Shown here: positions 52,995-61,569 of the stretch, piece by piece
Layout of the letters: the number at the start of each line of letters is the position of its first letter
How positions within the stretch are numbered: the first letter of the stretch is position 1
The notes under the pieces: model-generated
Seen by the model: only the letters and a program-made list of their open reading frames with translations
Databases searched by the model: none
What the model was told of the DNA's origin: nothing
Program-made: the position numbers and the translations under genes
Source: Synechococcus sp. PCC 7336
GTDB lineage: Bacteria; Cyanobacteriota; Cyanobacteriia; Thermostichales; PCC-7336
Assembly: GCF_000332275.1 (NCBI RefSeq)
Contig: NZ_CM001776.1
Location: 5,002,638 to 5,066,637 of the forward strand
Direction of reading: 5' to 3'
DNA: 64,000 bases

Positions 52995-53291
52995 TTGTAA
53001 CTTAGACACTGGGTAAGGGATTGAGCCCTGAAATCGCCTCCACACGAGGGGTTAAGAACGAGGGGTTAAGACAGATCGCCTGTAAGTTCCCTCGCAGTCA
53101 GAGAGGCTCGCAGAACCCCACTGAAAGTGGCTGAATATGCCCAAAAACCATCACAATTTACAATACAGGGGAGTGCAGCGAAAATTGTATTGGTTTCAGA
53201 AGCCATGGCGTCAGTCAACTAGAGACTTAGAAAGACAAAAGTTAGGCTTAGCATCGGCATCCGAGGAGGGAAATTGTGGCTCAGGGACACT
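52995..53291. other. intergenic stretch after tRNA-Arg
   Basis: About 300 bp upstream of tRNA-Arg. Contains a frame from 53137 to 53355 of 72 codons without a recognisable family, and a repeated GAGGGGTTAAGA (53046 and 53062). Probably a degraded insertion. Confidence 0.35.
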
Positions 53292-53525
53292 CTACCGCCT
53301 CGACCCGGAAGTGCCAAGAGGGAGCCCTATTGGCAGGGGATATCGAGCAAAGTGAGTGCGAATTAAAGTATCGACTCTATGACCCAACATAGCCGCCACC
53401 TCGGTCAGGGGGACGCCAGCCTCGATAAGATGGCACAACCCTACTCTTTCCCGTCTTTGTGGCGGCCCGGATTCGCCGACTTGACGAGTCGTTGTACTGA
53501 GACGCCCAAACATGCCATTTAACAC
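53292..53525 (-). pseudogene. remnant of a tyrosine recombinase (integrase) C-terminus
   Basis: This 77-codon minus frame holds HLIEAGVPLTEVAAMLGHRV and DTLIRTHFARY, the C-terminal helix with the conserved GH and final Tyr pattern of phage-type integrases. The catalytic Arg box and the rest of the domain are missing. It lies 300 bases from a tRNA-Arg, a typical integration target, but on the 5' side of the tRNA, so the link is uncertain. Confidence 0.5.
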
Positions 53526-53753
53526 CTAAACATGCAGCAATAAAAGAACGTCTCCCCTTGCGGGTAAGACGCCGAGACTCTTTATTCCTGGTGGTTACAA
53601 GGTTTTTTGCTCCTGCTATGATACATTCCTCGCAGGGATGGGGACCAGATTTAGTAGAATGAGGCCAATAGCGATATCTTCTTCCTGCCAGATGTTGCTG
53701 TGATTTCGACTTTTGTTTTAATTAACCCCTATAGCAGCCGGAGATTCCAAACT

Positions 53754-54242
53754 GTGAGCTTGATTAACGACCTCCTCGAAGTTGCTGACGACGAGTTGCG
53801 CTACCCTACGGCGAGCGAGTTGGCAGCCGTCAGAGATTATATGGGCGATGGTGCCCGCCGCCTGCGCATTGCTGAAGTGCTATCGGAAAACCGCAAGAAG
53901 ATTGTGGACGAGTCTCAGAGACTGCTGTTTGCCAAGCGTCCCGAGTATCGTCAGACGGGAGGCAATGCATCCACTCAGAAGCGTTACAACCAGTGCTTGC
54001 GCGATTATGATTGGTATCTGCGTCTGGTCACTTACGGCATCATCGCGGGTGACAAGGGTCCGATCGAGTCGATTGGTCTCGTGGGCGTACGCGAAATGTA
54101 TAACGCTCTCAACGTACCGATTCCCGGCATGGTAGATGCAATGAAGTTTATGAAGGGCGTTGCCCTCGAACTGTTGAACACTGAAGATATTGCTGTTGCC
54201 GAGCCTTACTTCGATTACATCATTACCGCCATGTCTGCCTAG
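53754..54242 (+). CDS. apcD: allophycocyanin alpha-B subunit
   Basis: The GTG at 53754 is chosen because the family starts MSLxxxxxxxADDELRYP and the protein reads VSLINDLLEVADDELRYP from that codon. The 162-residue product has the bilin-attachment Cys in NQCLRDYDWYLRLVTYG and ends YFDYIITAMSA. This sequence is ApcD, not ApcA. It is a terminal emitter in the phycobilisome core and needed for energy transfer to photosystem I in state transitions. It is a single gene, as in most cyanobacteria. GGAG lies about twelve bases before the start. Confidence 0.92.
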   Translation: MSLINDLLEVADDELRYPTASELAAVRDYMGDGARRLRIAEVLSENRKKIVDESQRLLFAKRPEYRQTGGNASTQKRYNQCLRDYDWYLRLVTYGIIAGDKGPIESIGLVGVREMYNALNVPIPGMVDAMKFMKGVALELLNTEDIAVAEPYFDYIITAMSA

Positions 54243-54377
54243 CGAGCGATCGCCGATGGGGTCCCTTACATATCTCTAGATCGATCTCGGAATGGTTTAT
54301 TTTGAGGTCTATCTAGAGGTGCGCGCATGCGCTAGCCCAATTCTGGGGGAAGGGAAACTCAAGCAAAAACCATTGCT

Positions 54378-55010
54378 GTGAGTCAGTCGAGTCAACCCCC
54401 ATACTATTTCTATCGATCGATCGCCCCCAACATGGTAGAGAGAAAGCCAGTCGACGATATCGACCTTGTGGGGCAAATTGCCCGAGGAGAGCGGGCCGCT
54501 CTATCGGCGTTATACGGGCATTATGCCGGTGTTGTATATGCCCTTGCCTTCAAAATTTTGGGATCTGTCGAAGAAGCCGAAGAGGTCGTCCTGGATGCGT
54601 TCGCACAAGTATGGCGCAGTGCCGAGCAATACGAATCGCAGCGGGGGCGAGTAGATACCTGGCTGTTTACCATCGCCCGCAGCCGTGCCCTCGATCGCCT
54701 GCGATCGCGCCAGCGTTCCGCCCGAATTCTCGCATCGGTGCAGGCCGAAGTTAAAGTTTCTGCCCCAACGCAGATCCACAACCCTGCAGACAGCGTAGTA
54801 CTGAATGAGCGCAGGGAGCGGGTGCAGATAGCCATGCAGCAATTGCCCGACCCGCAGCGGTTGGTCTTGGAGATGGCTTATTTTCAGGGACTGACCCAAG
54901 CTGAGATTGCGACTGAGATAGGGAAACCGGTGGGTACAGTGAAAACTCGGGTACGCTTGGGGTTGAGCAAATTGCGAGATGCATTGGGCGGATTGAATGA
55001 GTCGCCCTAA
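54378..55010 (+). CDS. sigG: ECF-type sigma factor, SigG-like
   Basis: A 210-residue sigma factor from GTG 54378 (ATG 54432, MVERKPVDDID, is the alternative). Region 2 has LYGHYAGVVYALAFKILGSV and YESQRGRVDTWLFTIARSRALDRLRSR; region 4 has LEMAYFQGLTQAEIATEIGKP. The next gene 26 bases later is a cupin anti-sigma factor, the same order as sigG and its partner in Synechocystis. It lies 136 bases after apcD. It probably controls a membrane or oxidative-stress response. Confidence 0.85.
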   Translation: MSQSSQPPYYFYRSIAPNMVERKPVDDIDLVGQIARGERAALSALYGHYAGVVYALAFKILGSVEEAEEVVLDAFAQVWRSAEQYESQRGRVDTWLFTIARSRALDRLRSRQRSARILASVQAEVKVSAPTQIHNPADSVVLNERRERVQIAMQQLPDPQRLVLEMAYFQGLTQAEIATEIGKPVGTVKTRVRLGLSKLRDALGGLNESP

Positions 55011-55036
55011 AATGGGACGGGATACATAAATCAGTC

Positions 55037-55615
55037 ATGGAACGCGAAACTTTTAACCAACTTGCCACGCTGCATGCGCTCGATTTGCTCGATGGCGAAG
55101 GGCAACAGAGGCTGAAGTCTGCGCTGGCTGAATTTCCCGAACTCGCACGGGAGTTAGGTGATTGGAGCGATACTGCAGCGGCGATCGCCTACAGCGCTCC
55201 ATCAATGCCGCTGCCAGAGCAGCTACAGGAGCGCCTGTTCGAGCGGATCGATCGCAACGGCTTGGAAACCGAGAGATCTCTAGACTTAGCTGAATTGCAA
55301 CAGTACGCTGCAATGGTTATTTGGGAAGATTACCAACTCGTTCCTGGCGTCAAAATTGGGGCTTATCGGATCGATCGAACAGCCCGCCAAATGGAATGTT
55401 TTCTGAGAGCGGAAGCAGCAACCGTTTTCCCCAATCACCGGCATTTTTCCGATGAAGAGATTCTGATTCTGGAAGGAGAATTGGAGGTGGGCGATCGCGT
55501 CTATCGGGTCGGCGATCGCGTTGCTGCAGTGGCTGGAACGGCCCACAGACCTAAAACCCAGAGCGGCTGCTTGGTGTTTTTGCGCACCTCCCTAGATAAC
55601 GAGATTTTAGAGTAA
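55037..55615 (+). CDS. ChrR-like cupin anti-sigma factor
   Basis: A 192-residue protein with a helical N-terminal sigma-binding domain (ETFNQLATLHALDLLDGEGQQ) and a cupin domain (about 100-190) with the metal motif FPNHRHFSDEEILILEGELEV. It matches the ChrR / cupin anti-sigma pattern. The zinc ligands HxxxCxxC in the N-terminus of ChrR are missing, as in RskA-like proteins, so signal sensing must be by the cupin or another way. It follows the sigma gene in the same operon. Confidence 0.85.
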   Translation: MERETFNQLATLHALDLLDGEGQQRLKSALAEFPELARELGDWSDTAAAIAYSAPSMPLPEQLQERLFERIDRNGLETERSLDLAELQQYAAMVIWEDYQLVPGVKIGAYRIDRTARQMECFLRAEAATVFPNHRHFSDEEILILEGELEVGDRVYRVGDRVAAVAGTAHRPKTQSGCLVFLRTSLDNEILE

Positions 55616-55654
55616 TCCTTCTGACTGATGCTCATTTTGACCGAATTTCGCAAT

Positions 55655-56176
55655 TCAGATACGGCGGGGAACCGCTATCAAACCGAGCATTGCTGCTCCC
55701 CCCACTAATCCAGCTAGTAAATACTGGAATGTCTGTAACGGAGGAGCGAATAAGCTGGCGAGTCCGACCGCAATCTGGATTCCTCCGCTCGCCAAATACG
55801 GTCGCAAAGGCCGATCGACAATGCCATTCAAAAGATGGCCGATTCCCATCAAAAATAGCCAGAAAATACCGAGATATCCCAATAGTCCGGCCAATGTCGC
55901 CGTTATGCAGGCCAATCCAGAAATGGCCAAGCCAAACGCGATCGTCAACAGCCACAAGAATCCCGTATAGAGCAGTGAAGGCTGGCGATTTTTAGGCTCT
56001 AGCAGGAGCAATCCCATATAACCCAAGCCAATGGCTGAAAGCCCGAGCCACAACCAGTTGATATTGGGAAGCTGGTGGTATTGGGTTGCTACAAATCCTA
56101 CCGAGACGATCGCAGCCCACAGCAAGTAAGTGCGGCGGCACACGTTCCAGAACGGTTGTACAGTCGAGGTTTTCAC
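55655..56176 (-). CDS. integral membrane protein of unknown function
   Basis: A 173-residue protein with about six membrane segments (LLWAAIVSVGFVATQYHQLP, LLYTGFLWLLTIAFGLAISG, and LLGYLGIFWLFLMGIGHLLNG among them) arranged as in HdeD/DUF308-type small membrane proteins. I do not recognise it exactly. It is 12 bases after the cupredoxin gene on the minus strand, so probably one transcript. It faces the sigma/anti-sigma pair convergently. Confidence 0.7.
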   Translation of the reverse strand: MKTSTVQPFWNVCRRTYLLWAAIVSVGFVATQYHQLPNINWLWLGLSAIGLGYMGLLLLEPKNRQPSLLYTGFLWLLTIAFGLAISGLACITATLAGLLGYLGIFWLFLMGIGHLLNGIVDRPLRPYLASGGIQIAVGLASLFAPPLQTFQYLLAGLVGGAAMLGLIAVPRRI

Positions 56177-56188
56177 AAGCTAATTCCT

Positions 56189-56578
56189 CTACTCCACCAC
56201 CACGATGGTGCCTTGCATACTGGGATGGATTTCGCAGAAATAAGCCTGAACTCCCGCAACCGGAAACTCCACAATCTGGCTTTGGCCGCGACGCAACCGC
56301 CCCGTACCCATAAATTGCGACCCTGCTTCAGGTGTGGCGGTATGGGGGGCCGCATCCATATTCACGAACGTAACCCAACCTCCCTTTTGCAAGGTGACTG
56401 AAGCCGGTTTGAACTGGAACCCCCGAATCTCCACCGTGGCTTCTGCTAAAGCCTCGTTCGTTTGGGCAAAAGTGGGAGATGAACTGGGGCTAATAGATAG
56501 CGCAATCGCTGTCAGGATAATGGAGGCCGAGGCCCCCGCGATCGCGGGGTGGGCTAACTTGAATAGTCGTTTCATCAT
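56189..56578 (-). CDS. exported cupredoxin (plastocyanin-like)
   Basis: The start MMKRLFKLAHPAIAGASASI at ATG 56578 gives a signal peptide and a 129-residue protein; a longer frame to 56665 is not needed. The blue-copper site is clear: His in AAPHTATPE, Cys-His-Met in YFCEIHPSMQG. It binds one copper ion in the periplasm or lumen. This type is not a true plastocyanin but a stress-linked cupredoxin. It is between the membrane protein gene and the ferritin-like gene and belongs to that operon. Confidence 0.85.
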   Translation of the reverse strand: MMKRLFKLAHPAIAGASASIILTAIALSISPSSSPTFAQTNEALAEATVEIRGFQFKPASVTLQKGGWVTFVNMDAAPHTATPEAGSQFMGTGRLRRGQSQIVEFPVAGVQAYFCEIHPSMQGTIVVVE

Positions 56579-56674
56579 TCGAGTCCTAAAGTGTTTCGTT
56601 GACAAGAGAATTTCCAGTCCGGGCAAGGGCAGCACCCGAGCCATTCGATCCGCCGGTGCTGCCAAATGGATGCC

Positions 56675-57238
56675 TCAAATTTTAAGAATCCAGCGATCGC
56701 GGGTGTCTGCACTGAGAAAAGCCGCCGGAACAAACGCGATAGTTGGATCGAGCGTGCGGAGGATAGCGCGAATCGCCGTAGCATGGGCGGATTCGTCAGG
56801 GGCAATCGTGGCTGCCGCCGCCAACAGACCGGGGGTTTTGAGCTGACTGAAGGCATCGCCATAAGCCAGTGTGGCATCCACCTCCAAGGCCAGCGCTAGC
56901 TTGGCGATGTTGGCATCCGAATCGAGATTGCCCTCCCTCGCCGAGATATAGCTGGAGAGATCGTAGCTATCTCGAGCCGCAGAGGGAGTTCCCCCCAGGC
57001 TGCTCACTGCCCCCATCAGGACATCGCGATGCTCTTCGTGATCTCTGAGGTTGCGAGTGGCTAGCGACAGAATCGTTTTGCCGATAACGTTATCGGAGAG
57101 TTTGCCAGCAGCCACCGCATAGGCCCAGATTGCCTGGTGTTCGAGGTCGATGGCTGCGTTCAAAATGGGAATATCGTCATTCGACTGGGCTGCACTGGGG
57201 CGGGAGGATAAACCGGCCAGCCCGAGGGCTGTGCCCAA
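56675..57238 (-). CDS. ferritin-like (DUF4439-type) protein with interrupted Tat leader
   Basis: The conserved part reads NAAIDLEHQAIWAYAVAAGKL, LRDHEEHRDVLMGAVSSLGG, LALEVDATLAYGDAFSQ and PDESAHATAIRAILRTL: a four-helix ferritin-like fold with four Glu/His metal positions. Reading back in the same frame gives a Tat-type leader RPSSRRSILTAGAIAS and then a TGA at 57299-57301, preceded by ten codons from a GTG at 57329-57331 that follows AGGAG at a good distance. So the original start was likely GTG 57331, and an in-frame stop now interrupts the leader. The TTG at 57238 would restart inside the leader without the twin Arg. Export may be lost. Confidence 0.75.
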   Translation of the reverse strand: MGTALGLAGLSSRPSAAQSNDDIPILNAAIDLEHQAIWAYAVAAGKLSDNVIGKTILSLATRNLRDHEEHRDVLMGAVSSLGGTPSAARDSYDLSSYISAREGNLDSDANIAKLALALEVDATLAYGDAFSQLKTPGLLAAAATIAPDESAHATAIRAILRTLDPTIAFVPAAFLSADTRDRWILKI

Positions 57239-57624
57239 GCTCGCGATCGCGCCAGCCGTTAAGATACTGCGGCGGGAGGAAGGCCGCTGGGGATTGGGTC
57301 ATAGGGGAGTGGGGAATTGACGCTTTTTCACGGGATCGATCTCCTGCGGTGAATGCATTGCCAGCTCGTCAATGGCAGTTCGCACAGTGGTCTGAGATCG
57401 GACGACCTCGACCTAATTGCCAAAATGAAGACTTATCTGGCGTTCTGTAGAGGTCTACGCCAGAAGTGAGAGATTGGATCTCTCATCTGCAAAAAAGTTT
57501 GGTTGGCGCTCGCCGCCGACCAGAGCAATTCGCACCGACCGGTGTTGACAGTTCCGAGGCATTGAATCCTTTGAATGCCGAATCCTTGGCATGCCGAATA
57601 GTGGCGAGCAATCAGCCGCAATTT

Positions 57625-59217
57625 CTATAGCTTGAGTCGAACGGGGGTACGGTTCGACTTCACTTGATAGTCGACGGGCTCTAGCAAAGATTGGCCGGTC
57701 ATCTCGGAGGGTTGGGGAACCTGCAAAATCTCCAAAATGGTTGGGGCCACATCCGCCAAACAGCCACCTTCGCGTAGGTGAACGTCATTGCCTCGCCCTT
57801 CAATCTTGCAACCCTCCCCTTCCACCAAAATAAAGGGCACGGGATTGGTGGTATGGGCAGTCCAGGGCCGATGCTCCTCATCCCACATCAGCTCGGCATT
57901 GCCGTGGTCCGCCAAAATCAACGCACTTCCCCCCACCGTAACCGTGGCAGAGAGCAAGCGCCCCAAGCAGGTATCGACCGTTTCGATCGCCTTCACCGTT
58001 GCCTCGTAATTGCCGGTATGGCCCACCATATCGGGGTTGGCATAGTTGAGCACCACCAGGGAATACTGCCGCTGAGAAATCGCCTCGACGGCGCGATCGG
58101 TCACCTGCTTGGCCGACATCTCCGGTTGCTTATCGTAAGTGGTAACCATCGGACTGGGGATTAAATCCCGATCTTCTCCCTCAAACGGCTGTTCGATGCC
58201 GCCATTAAAGAAGTAGGTGACGTGAGCGTATTTTTCAGTCTCGGCAATGCGAAACTGCTTTAAACCCCTTTCGCTAATCACCTGTCCCAAGATCTTGTCT
58301 AAATTCTGGGGTTCGAAAACCACGCCAACCGGCAATCCCGCTTCGTATTGGGTCATCGTGACCACATCGAGCGGATCGATCCAATCGCGCTCGAACTCAG
58401 CAAAGTCTGGTAGCACCAAGGCTTGAGTCAATTGCCGAGACCGATCGGGCCGGAAGTTTAGCACAATCAGGCCGTCCCCAGGCTCCACCGCCCCCGCTGC
58501 CAGTCGCACGGGCTCGATAAATTCGTCAGTGATGCCATCGGCATAAGATTGCTTCAATACCTGTACCGCCGCTTGGCCGTTGCCCGAGCCAGCCTCAGTC
58601 ATAACTCGATACATTTTCTCAGTGCGATCCCAACGGCGATCGCGATCCATCGCGTAATAGCGGCCGCCAATCGTAGCTAGAGTGCCGCCACTGGCTTCGA
58701 GCTTGGTTTCTAGCTCGGCTAAAAACTGAATGCCTGTTTGTGGGGGAGTGTCGCGACCATCGGTAATGGCGTGGACGCAGTGGGGTAACTGTCGCTGACT
58801 CGCCATATCCAATAACGCAAATAAATGCTGAATGTGGGAATGGACGCCCCCATCCGAGCACAGCCCTACGAGGTGCAGCTTGCTCCCTCGCTCTTTGACT
58901 GCCTGACACAGCCGCACAATCGGTTCGCGCTGGCCCAGTTCGCCAGTCTCAGCCGCATCAGAAATTCTGACTAACTCTTGGGGCACCACCCGACCCGAAC
59001 CTAGGCTGAGATGGCCGACTTCCGAATTGCCCATTTGCCCCTCTGGCAAGCCCACAGCTTTTCCAGACGTAGCAATCGTGGTGTGGGGATAGGTTGCCCA
59101 CAAACTATCGACAATGGGAGTGCGAGCATTGAGAATCGCATTTCCACTATCAGAAGTCCGGAATCCCCAGCCATCAAGAATAATCAGAACTACTGGAGAA
59201 ACAGGTCGATCCGTCAT
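57625..59217 (-). CDS. gpmI: cofactor-independent phosphoglycerate mutase
   Basis: A 530-residue enzyme: VVLIILDGWGFR (first metal Asp), GNSEVGHLSLGSGR with the phosphate-carrying Ser, VDTCLGRLL, ADHGNAELMWDEEHRPWTAHTTNPVP (metal His and Asp). It interchanges 2- and 3-phosphoglycerate with two Mn ions. Length is normal. Its start at 59217 is preceded by a spacer of 282 bases shared with divergent upp. Confidence 0.96.
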   Translation of the reverse strand: MTDRPVSPVVLIILDGWGFRTSDSGNAILNARTPIVDSLWATYPHTTIATSGKAVGLPEGQMGNSEVGHLSLGSGRVVPQELVRISDAAETGELGQREPIVRLCQAVKERGSKLHLVGLCSDGGVHSHIQHLFALLDMASQRQLPHCVHAITDGRDTPPQTGIQFLAELETKLEASGGTLATIGGRYYAMDRDRRWDRTEKMYRVMTEAGSGNGQAAVQVLKQSYADGITDEFIEPVRLAAGAVEPGDGLIVLNFRPDRSRQLTQALVLPDFAEFERDWIDPLDVVTMTQYEAGLPVGVVFEPQNLDKILGQVISERGLKQFRIAETEKYAHVTYFFNGGIEQPFEGEDRDLIPSPMVTTYDKQPEMSAKQVTDRAVEAISQRQYSLVVLNYANPDMVGHTGNYEATVKAIETVDTCLGRLLSATVTVGGSALILADHGNAELMWDEEHRPWTAHTTNPVPFILVEGEGCKIEGRGNDVHLREGGCLADVAPTILEILQVPQPSEMTGQSLLEPVDYQVKSNRTPVRLKL

Positions 59218-59499
59218 ACTCTATATATCCTCTGCGAGGGCTGGACAAATAATAACATTTCGCCGATCCGAGCCAGATTCCGACGAACTGTATTCTAGAT
59301 CGCATAGGAGTAACTGAACAGTTACCGAAACAATAGCTAGCGCAATCCCCTAGCATCCCGTTCTTTTAGGCATCTTGCTTCTCAATGCGGTTTGCAAATC
59401 TGAAAATATACGCGTTTTCCGATAGGATAAAAAACGGCTTTGTAATCTAGAAAACTTTCAGACGATTTTCTAACTTCAAGTGACAATTGGAACCTTGGA

Positions 59500-60159
59500 A
59501 TGGCTAATTTACAATTGCGGGTCTACGTTCCTCCCCATCCGCTGATCGAGCACTGGCTGGCGATCGCCAGGGATGTCGATACCCCCATGCCCCTGTTTCG
59601 AACGGCGATCGGCGAACTCAGCCACTGGCTGACCTACGAGGCGACGCGGGAATGGCTGCCGACCCAAGCCATCCAGGTTCAAACCCCCTTAGCCCCTTGC
59701 GACGCTAAAGTGATTGATGCCAGCCAGCCGATCGCGATCGTCCCCATCTTGCGGGCGGGCTTAGCCATGCTCGACAGGTGTCAGGCGATTTTATCCAACG
59801 CCCGAGTCTACCACTTGGGCTTTAAGCGCAACGAAGAAACGCTAGAAGCATCCTGCTATCTGAATGCCTTCCCGCCCCAGTTTGAAGCCAACACCCGCGT
59901 TGTCGTTACCGAGCCCATGTTGGCGACTGGCGGCACCATGGTCCAAACCTTGCAGGAGCTAGATAAGCGCGGTGTCGATATCAGCTTAGTTAGAGTGCTC
60001 TCCATTCTGGCTGCAGCCCCTGCCCTACAACGAATTGGAGAGCAGTATCCCAGTCTGCAAATTTATACGGCGATGATTGACGAACACCTCGACGACCGGG
60101 CCTACATTGTGCCGGGGTTGGGGGATGCAGGCGATCGCGCCTTCGGTACTGAAGACTAG
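59500..60159 (+). CDS. upp: uracil phosphoribosyltransferase
   Basis: A 219-residue enzyme turning uracil and PRPP into UMP. The PRPP loop is TEPMLATGGTMVQTL, the uracil region YIVPGLGDAGDRAFGT, and the family block ILRAGLAMLDRCQAIL is present. Length is normal. GGAA precedes the ATG. A bidirectional terminator at 60185-60214 separates it from convergent psbA. Confidence 0.93.
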   Translation: MANLQLRVYVPPHPLIEHWLAIARDVDTPMPLFRTAIGELSHWLTYEATREWLPTQAIQVQTPLAPCDAKVIDASQPIAIVPILRAGLAMLDRCQAILSNARVYHLGFKRNEETLEASCYLNAFPPQFEANTRVVVTEPMLATGGTMVQTLQELDKRGVDISLVRVLSILAAAPALQRIGEQYPSLQIYTAMIDEHLDDRAYIVPGLGDAGDRAFGTED

Positions 60160-60184
60160 GAAGCCGCACCGTTTAAGAACTACT

Positions 60185-60214
60185 AAAAGCGCCCCCAGCT
60201 CGGAGGCGCTTTTA
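60185..60214. terminator. bidirectional terminator between upp and psbA
   Basis: AAAAGCGCC / GGAGGCGCTTTT form a hairpin with A-run before and T-run after, so it can end transcription from upp (plus) and from psbA (minus). Confidence 0.75.
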
Positions 60215-60252
60215 CAGTCAAGCAATTTTTCAGCTCATTGAAGTGGCCTCAA

Positions 60253-61335
60253 TTAAGCGTCAAGAGAAGGCGCAACCAACGCAACAGGGGTCGCTTCGCC
60301 GGAGGCCAAGTCGAGGGGGAAGTTGTGAGCGTTGCGCTCGTGCATCACTTCCATACCCAAGTTAGCCCGATTGATCACGTCAGCCCAAGTGGCCACACCG
60401 CGACCGCCAGCATCCACAATCGACTGGTTGAAGTTAAACCCGTTCAGGTTAAAGGCCATCGTGCAAACGCCAACACCCGTCAGCCAGATGCAAACCACCG
60501 GCCAAGCACCCAAGAAGAAGTGCAGAGAACGGCTGTTGTTGAAGGAAGCATATTGGAAGATCAAGCGACCGAAGTAACCGTGGGCAGCCACGATGTTATA
60601 GGTCTCTTCTTCCTGACCGAACTTATAACCAGCATTCTGAGACTCTTCTTCAGAGGTCTCGCGAATCAGAGAGGAGGTCACCAGAGAACCGTGCATGGCA
60701 GAGAACAGAGAACCGCCAAATACGCCTGCCACACCAAACATGTGGAAGGGGTGCATGAGGATATTGTGCTCGGCCTGGAACACCAGCATGAAGTTGAAGG
60801 TGCCGGAAATCCCTAGGGGCAAACCATCAGAGAAAGAACCCTGACCGATGGGGTAAACCATCAGCACAGACAGAGCCGCAATCACAGGCGCAGAGTAAGC
60901 TACGCAGATCCAAGGACGCATGCCCAGACGGTAAGACAGCTCCCACTGACGACCCATCCAGCAGCAGATGGCGATCGTGAAGTGGAACACAATCAACTGG
61001 TAGGGACCGCCATTGTAAAGCCACTCATCCATAGAGGCGGCTTCCCAAATGGGATAGAAGTGCAAGCCAATCGCGGCAGATTGAGGAATAACAGCACCAG
61101 AAACAATGTTGTTACCGCCAAACAGAGAGCCTTGAACGGGCTCGCGGATGCCATCGATGTCAACAGCAGGTGCGCCAACGAAGGCAATAATGAAGCAAAT
61201 TGTTGCAGTTAATACAGTGGGAATAAAGAGAACGCCAAACCAACCCACATAGATGCGGTTGTCGACAGAGGTAACCCACTCGCAGAACCGCTCCCATACG
61301 CTGCCGCTTTCGCGACGTTGTACTAGAGTTGTCAT
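60253..61335 (-). CDS. psbA: photosystem II D1 protein, Q130 isoform
   Basis: A 360-residue D1 protein with all oxygen-evolving ligands present: D170 (SFSDG), E189 and H190 (QAEHN), H332, E333, H337, D342, A344 ([14 protein letters not shown]), and H198, H215, H272, S264. Position 130 is Gln (GRQWELS), the low-light type. Position 158 is Leu in SVLMVYPIG. It has more Cys/Trp residues in helices (CCWMG) and an unusual [11 protein letters not shown] stretch compared with the second copy. The N-terminal half is more divergent, the region from about residue 190 to 270 nearly identical with its neighbour. The leader contains CTGGAGTAATT, shared with that gene. SAAIGLHFY replaces SNAIGLHFY. Confidence 0.96.
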   Translation of the reverse strand: MTTLVQRRESGSVWERFCEWVTSVDNRIYVGWFGVLFIPTVLTATICFIIAFVGAPAVDIDGIREPVQGSLFGGNNIVSGAVIPQSAAIGLHFYPIWEAASMDEWLYNGGPYQLIVFHFTIAICCWMGRQWELSYRLGMRPWICVAYSAPVIAALSVLMVYPIGQGSFSDGLPLGISGTFNFMLVFQAEHNILMHPFHMFGVAGVFGGSLFSAMHGSLVTSSLIRETSEEESQNAGYKFGQEEETYNIVAAHGYFGRLIFQYASFNNSRSLHFFLGAWPVVCIWLTGVGVCTMAFNLNGFNFNQSIVDAGGRGVATWADVINRANLGMEVMHERNAHNFPLDLASGEATPVALVAPSLDA

Positions 61336-61376
61336 TTTGAATTACTCCAGGTTATGAAACGAGTACTATATGTGGA

Positions 61377-61405
61377 ATGCTAAGCCAATCGTTACATTTG
61401 GTCAA
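61377..61405 (-). promoter_or_regulatory. probable promoter of psbA (Q130 copy)
   Basis: On the minus strand TTGACC (61405-61400), 17 bases, TAGCAT (61382-61377), about 42 bases before the ATG. Spacing and boxes fit a type-1 cyanobacterial promoter. Confidence 0.45.
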
Positions 61406-61483
61406 TTTAGAAAATGCTTTAGTTGTAGTTCTCAACACTCAAACGCAGACTCAAAAAGACCTGGGACGTTTGCTAAGAAATAT

Positions 61484-61527
61484 TAAAAAAACAGAGCCGC
61501 CCCCGTTTGCGGGGGCGGCTCTGTTTG
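61484..61527 (-). terminator. rho-independent terminator of psbA (E130 copy)
   Basis: A 14-bp stem ACAGAGCCGCCCCC / GGGGGCGGCTCTGT, perfectly paired, followed on the minus strand by a run of T. It separates the two psbA genes, so they are two transcripts. Confidence 0.92.
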
Positions 61528-61569
61528 AGAGCGAACTAGTTTTCAGAACCTAACTAAGGGGTCTAATGA

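Noticed and set aside
53137..53355. 72-codon plus frame near tRNA-Arg
   Set aside because: No recognisable family; overlaps the integrase scrap on the other strand; likely degraded DNA.
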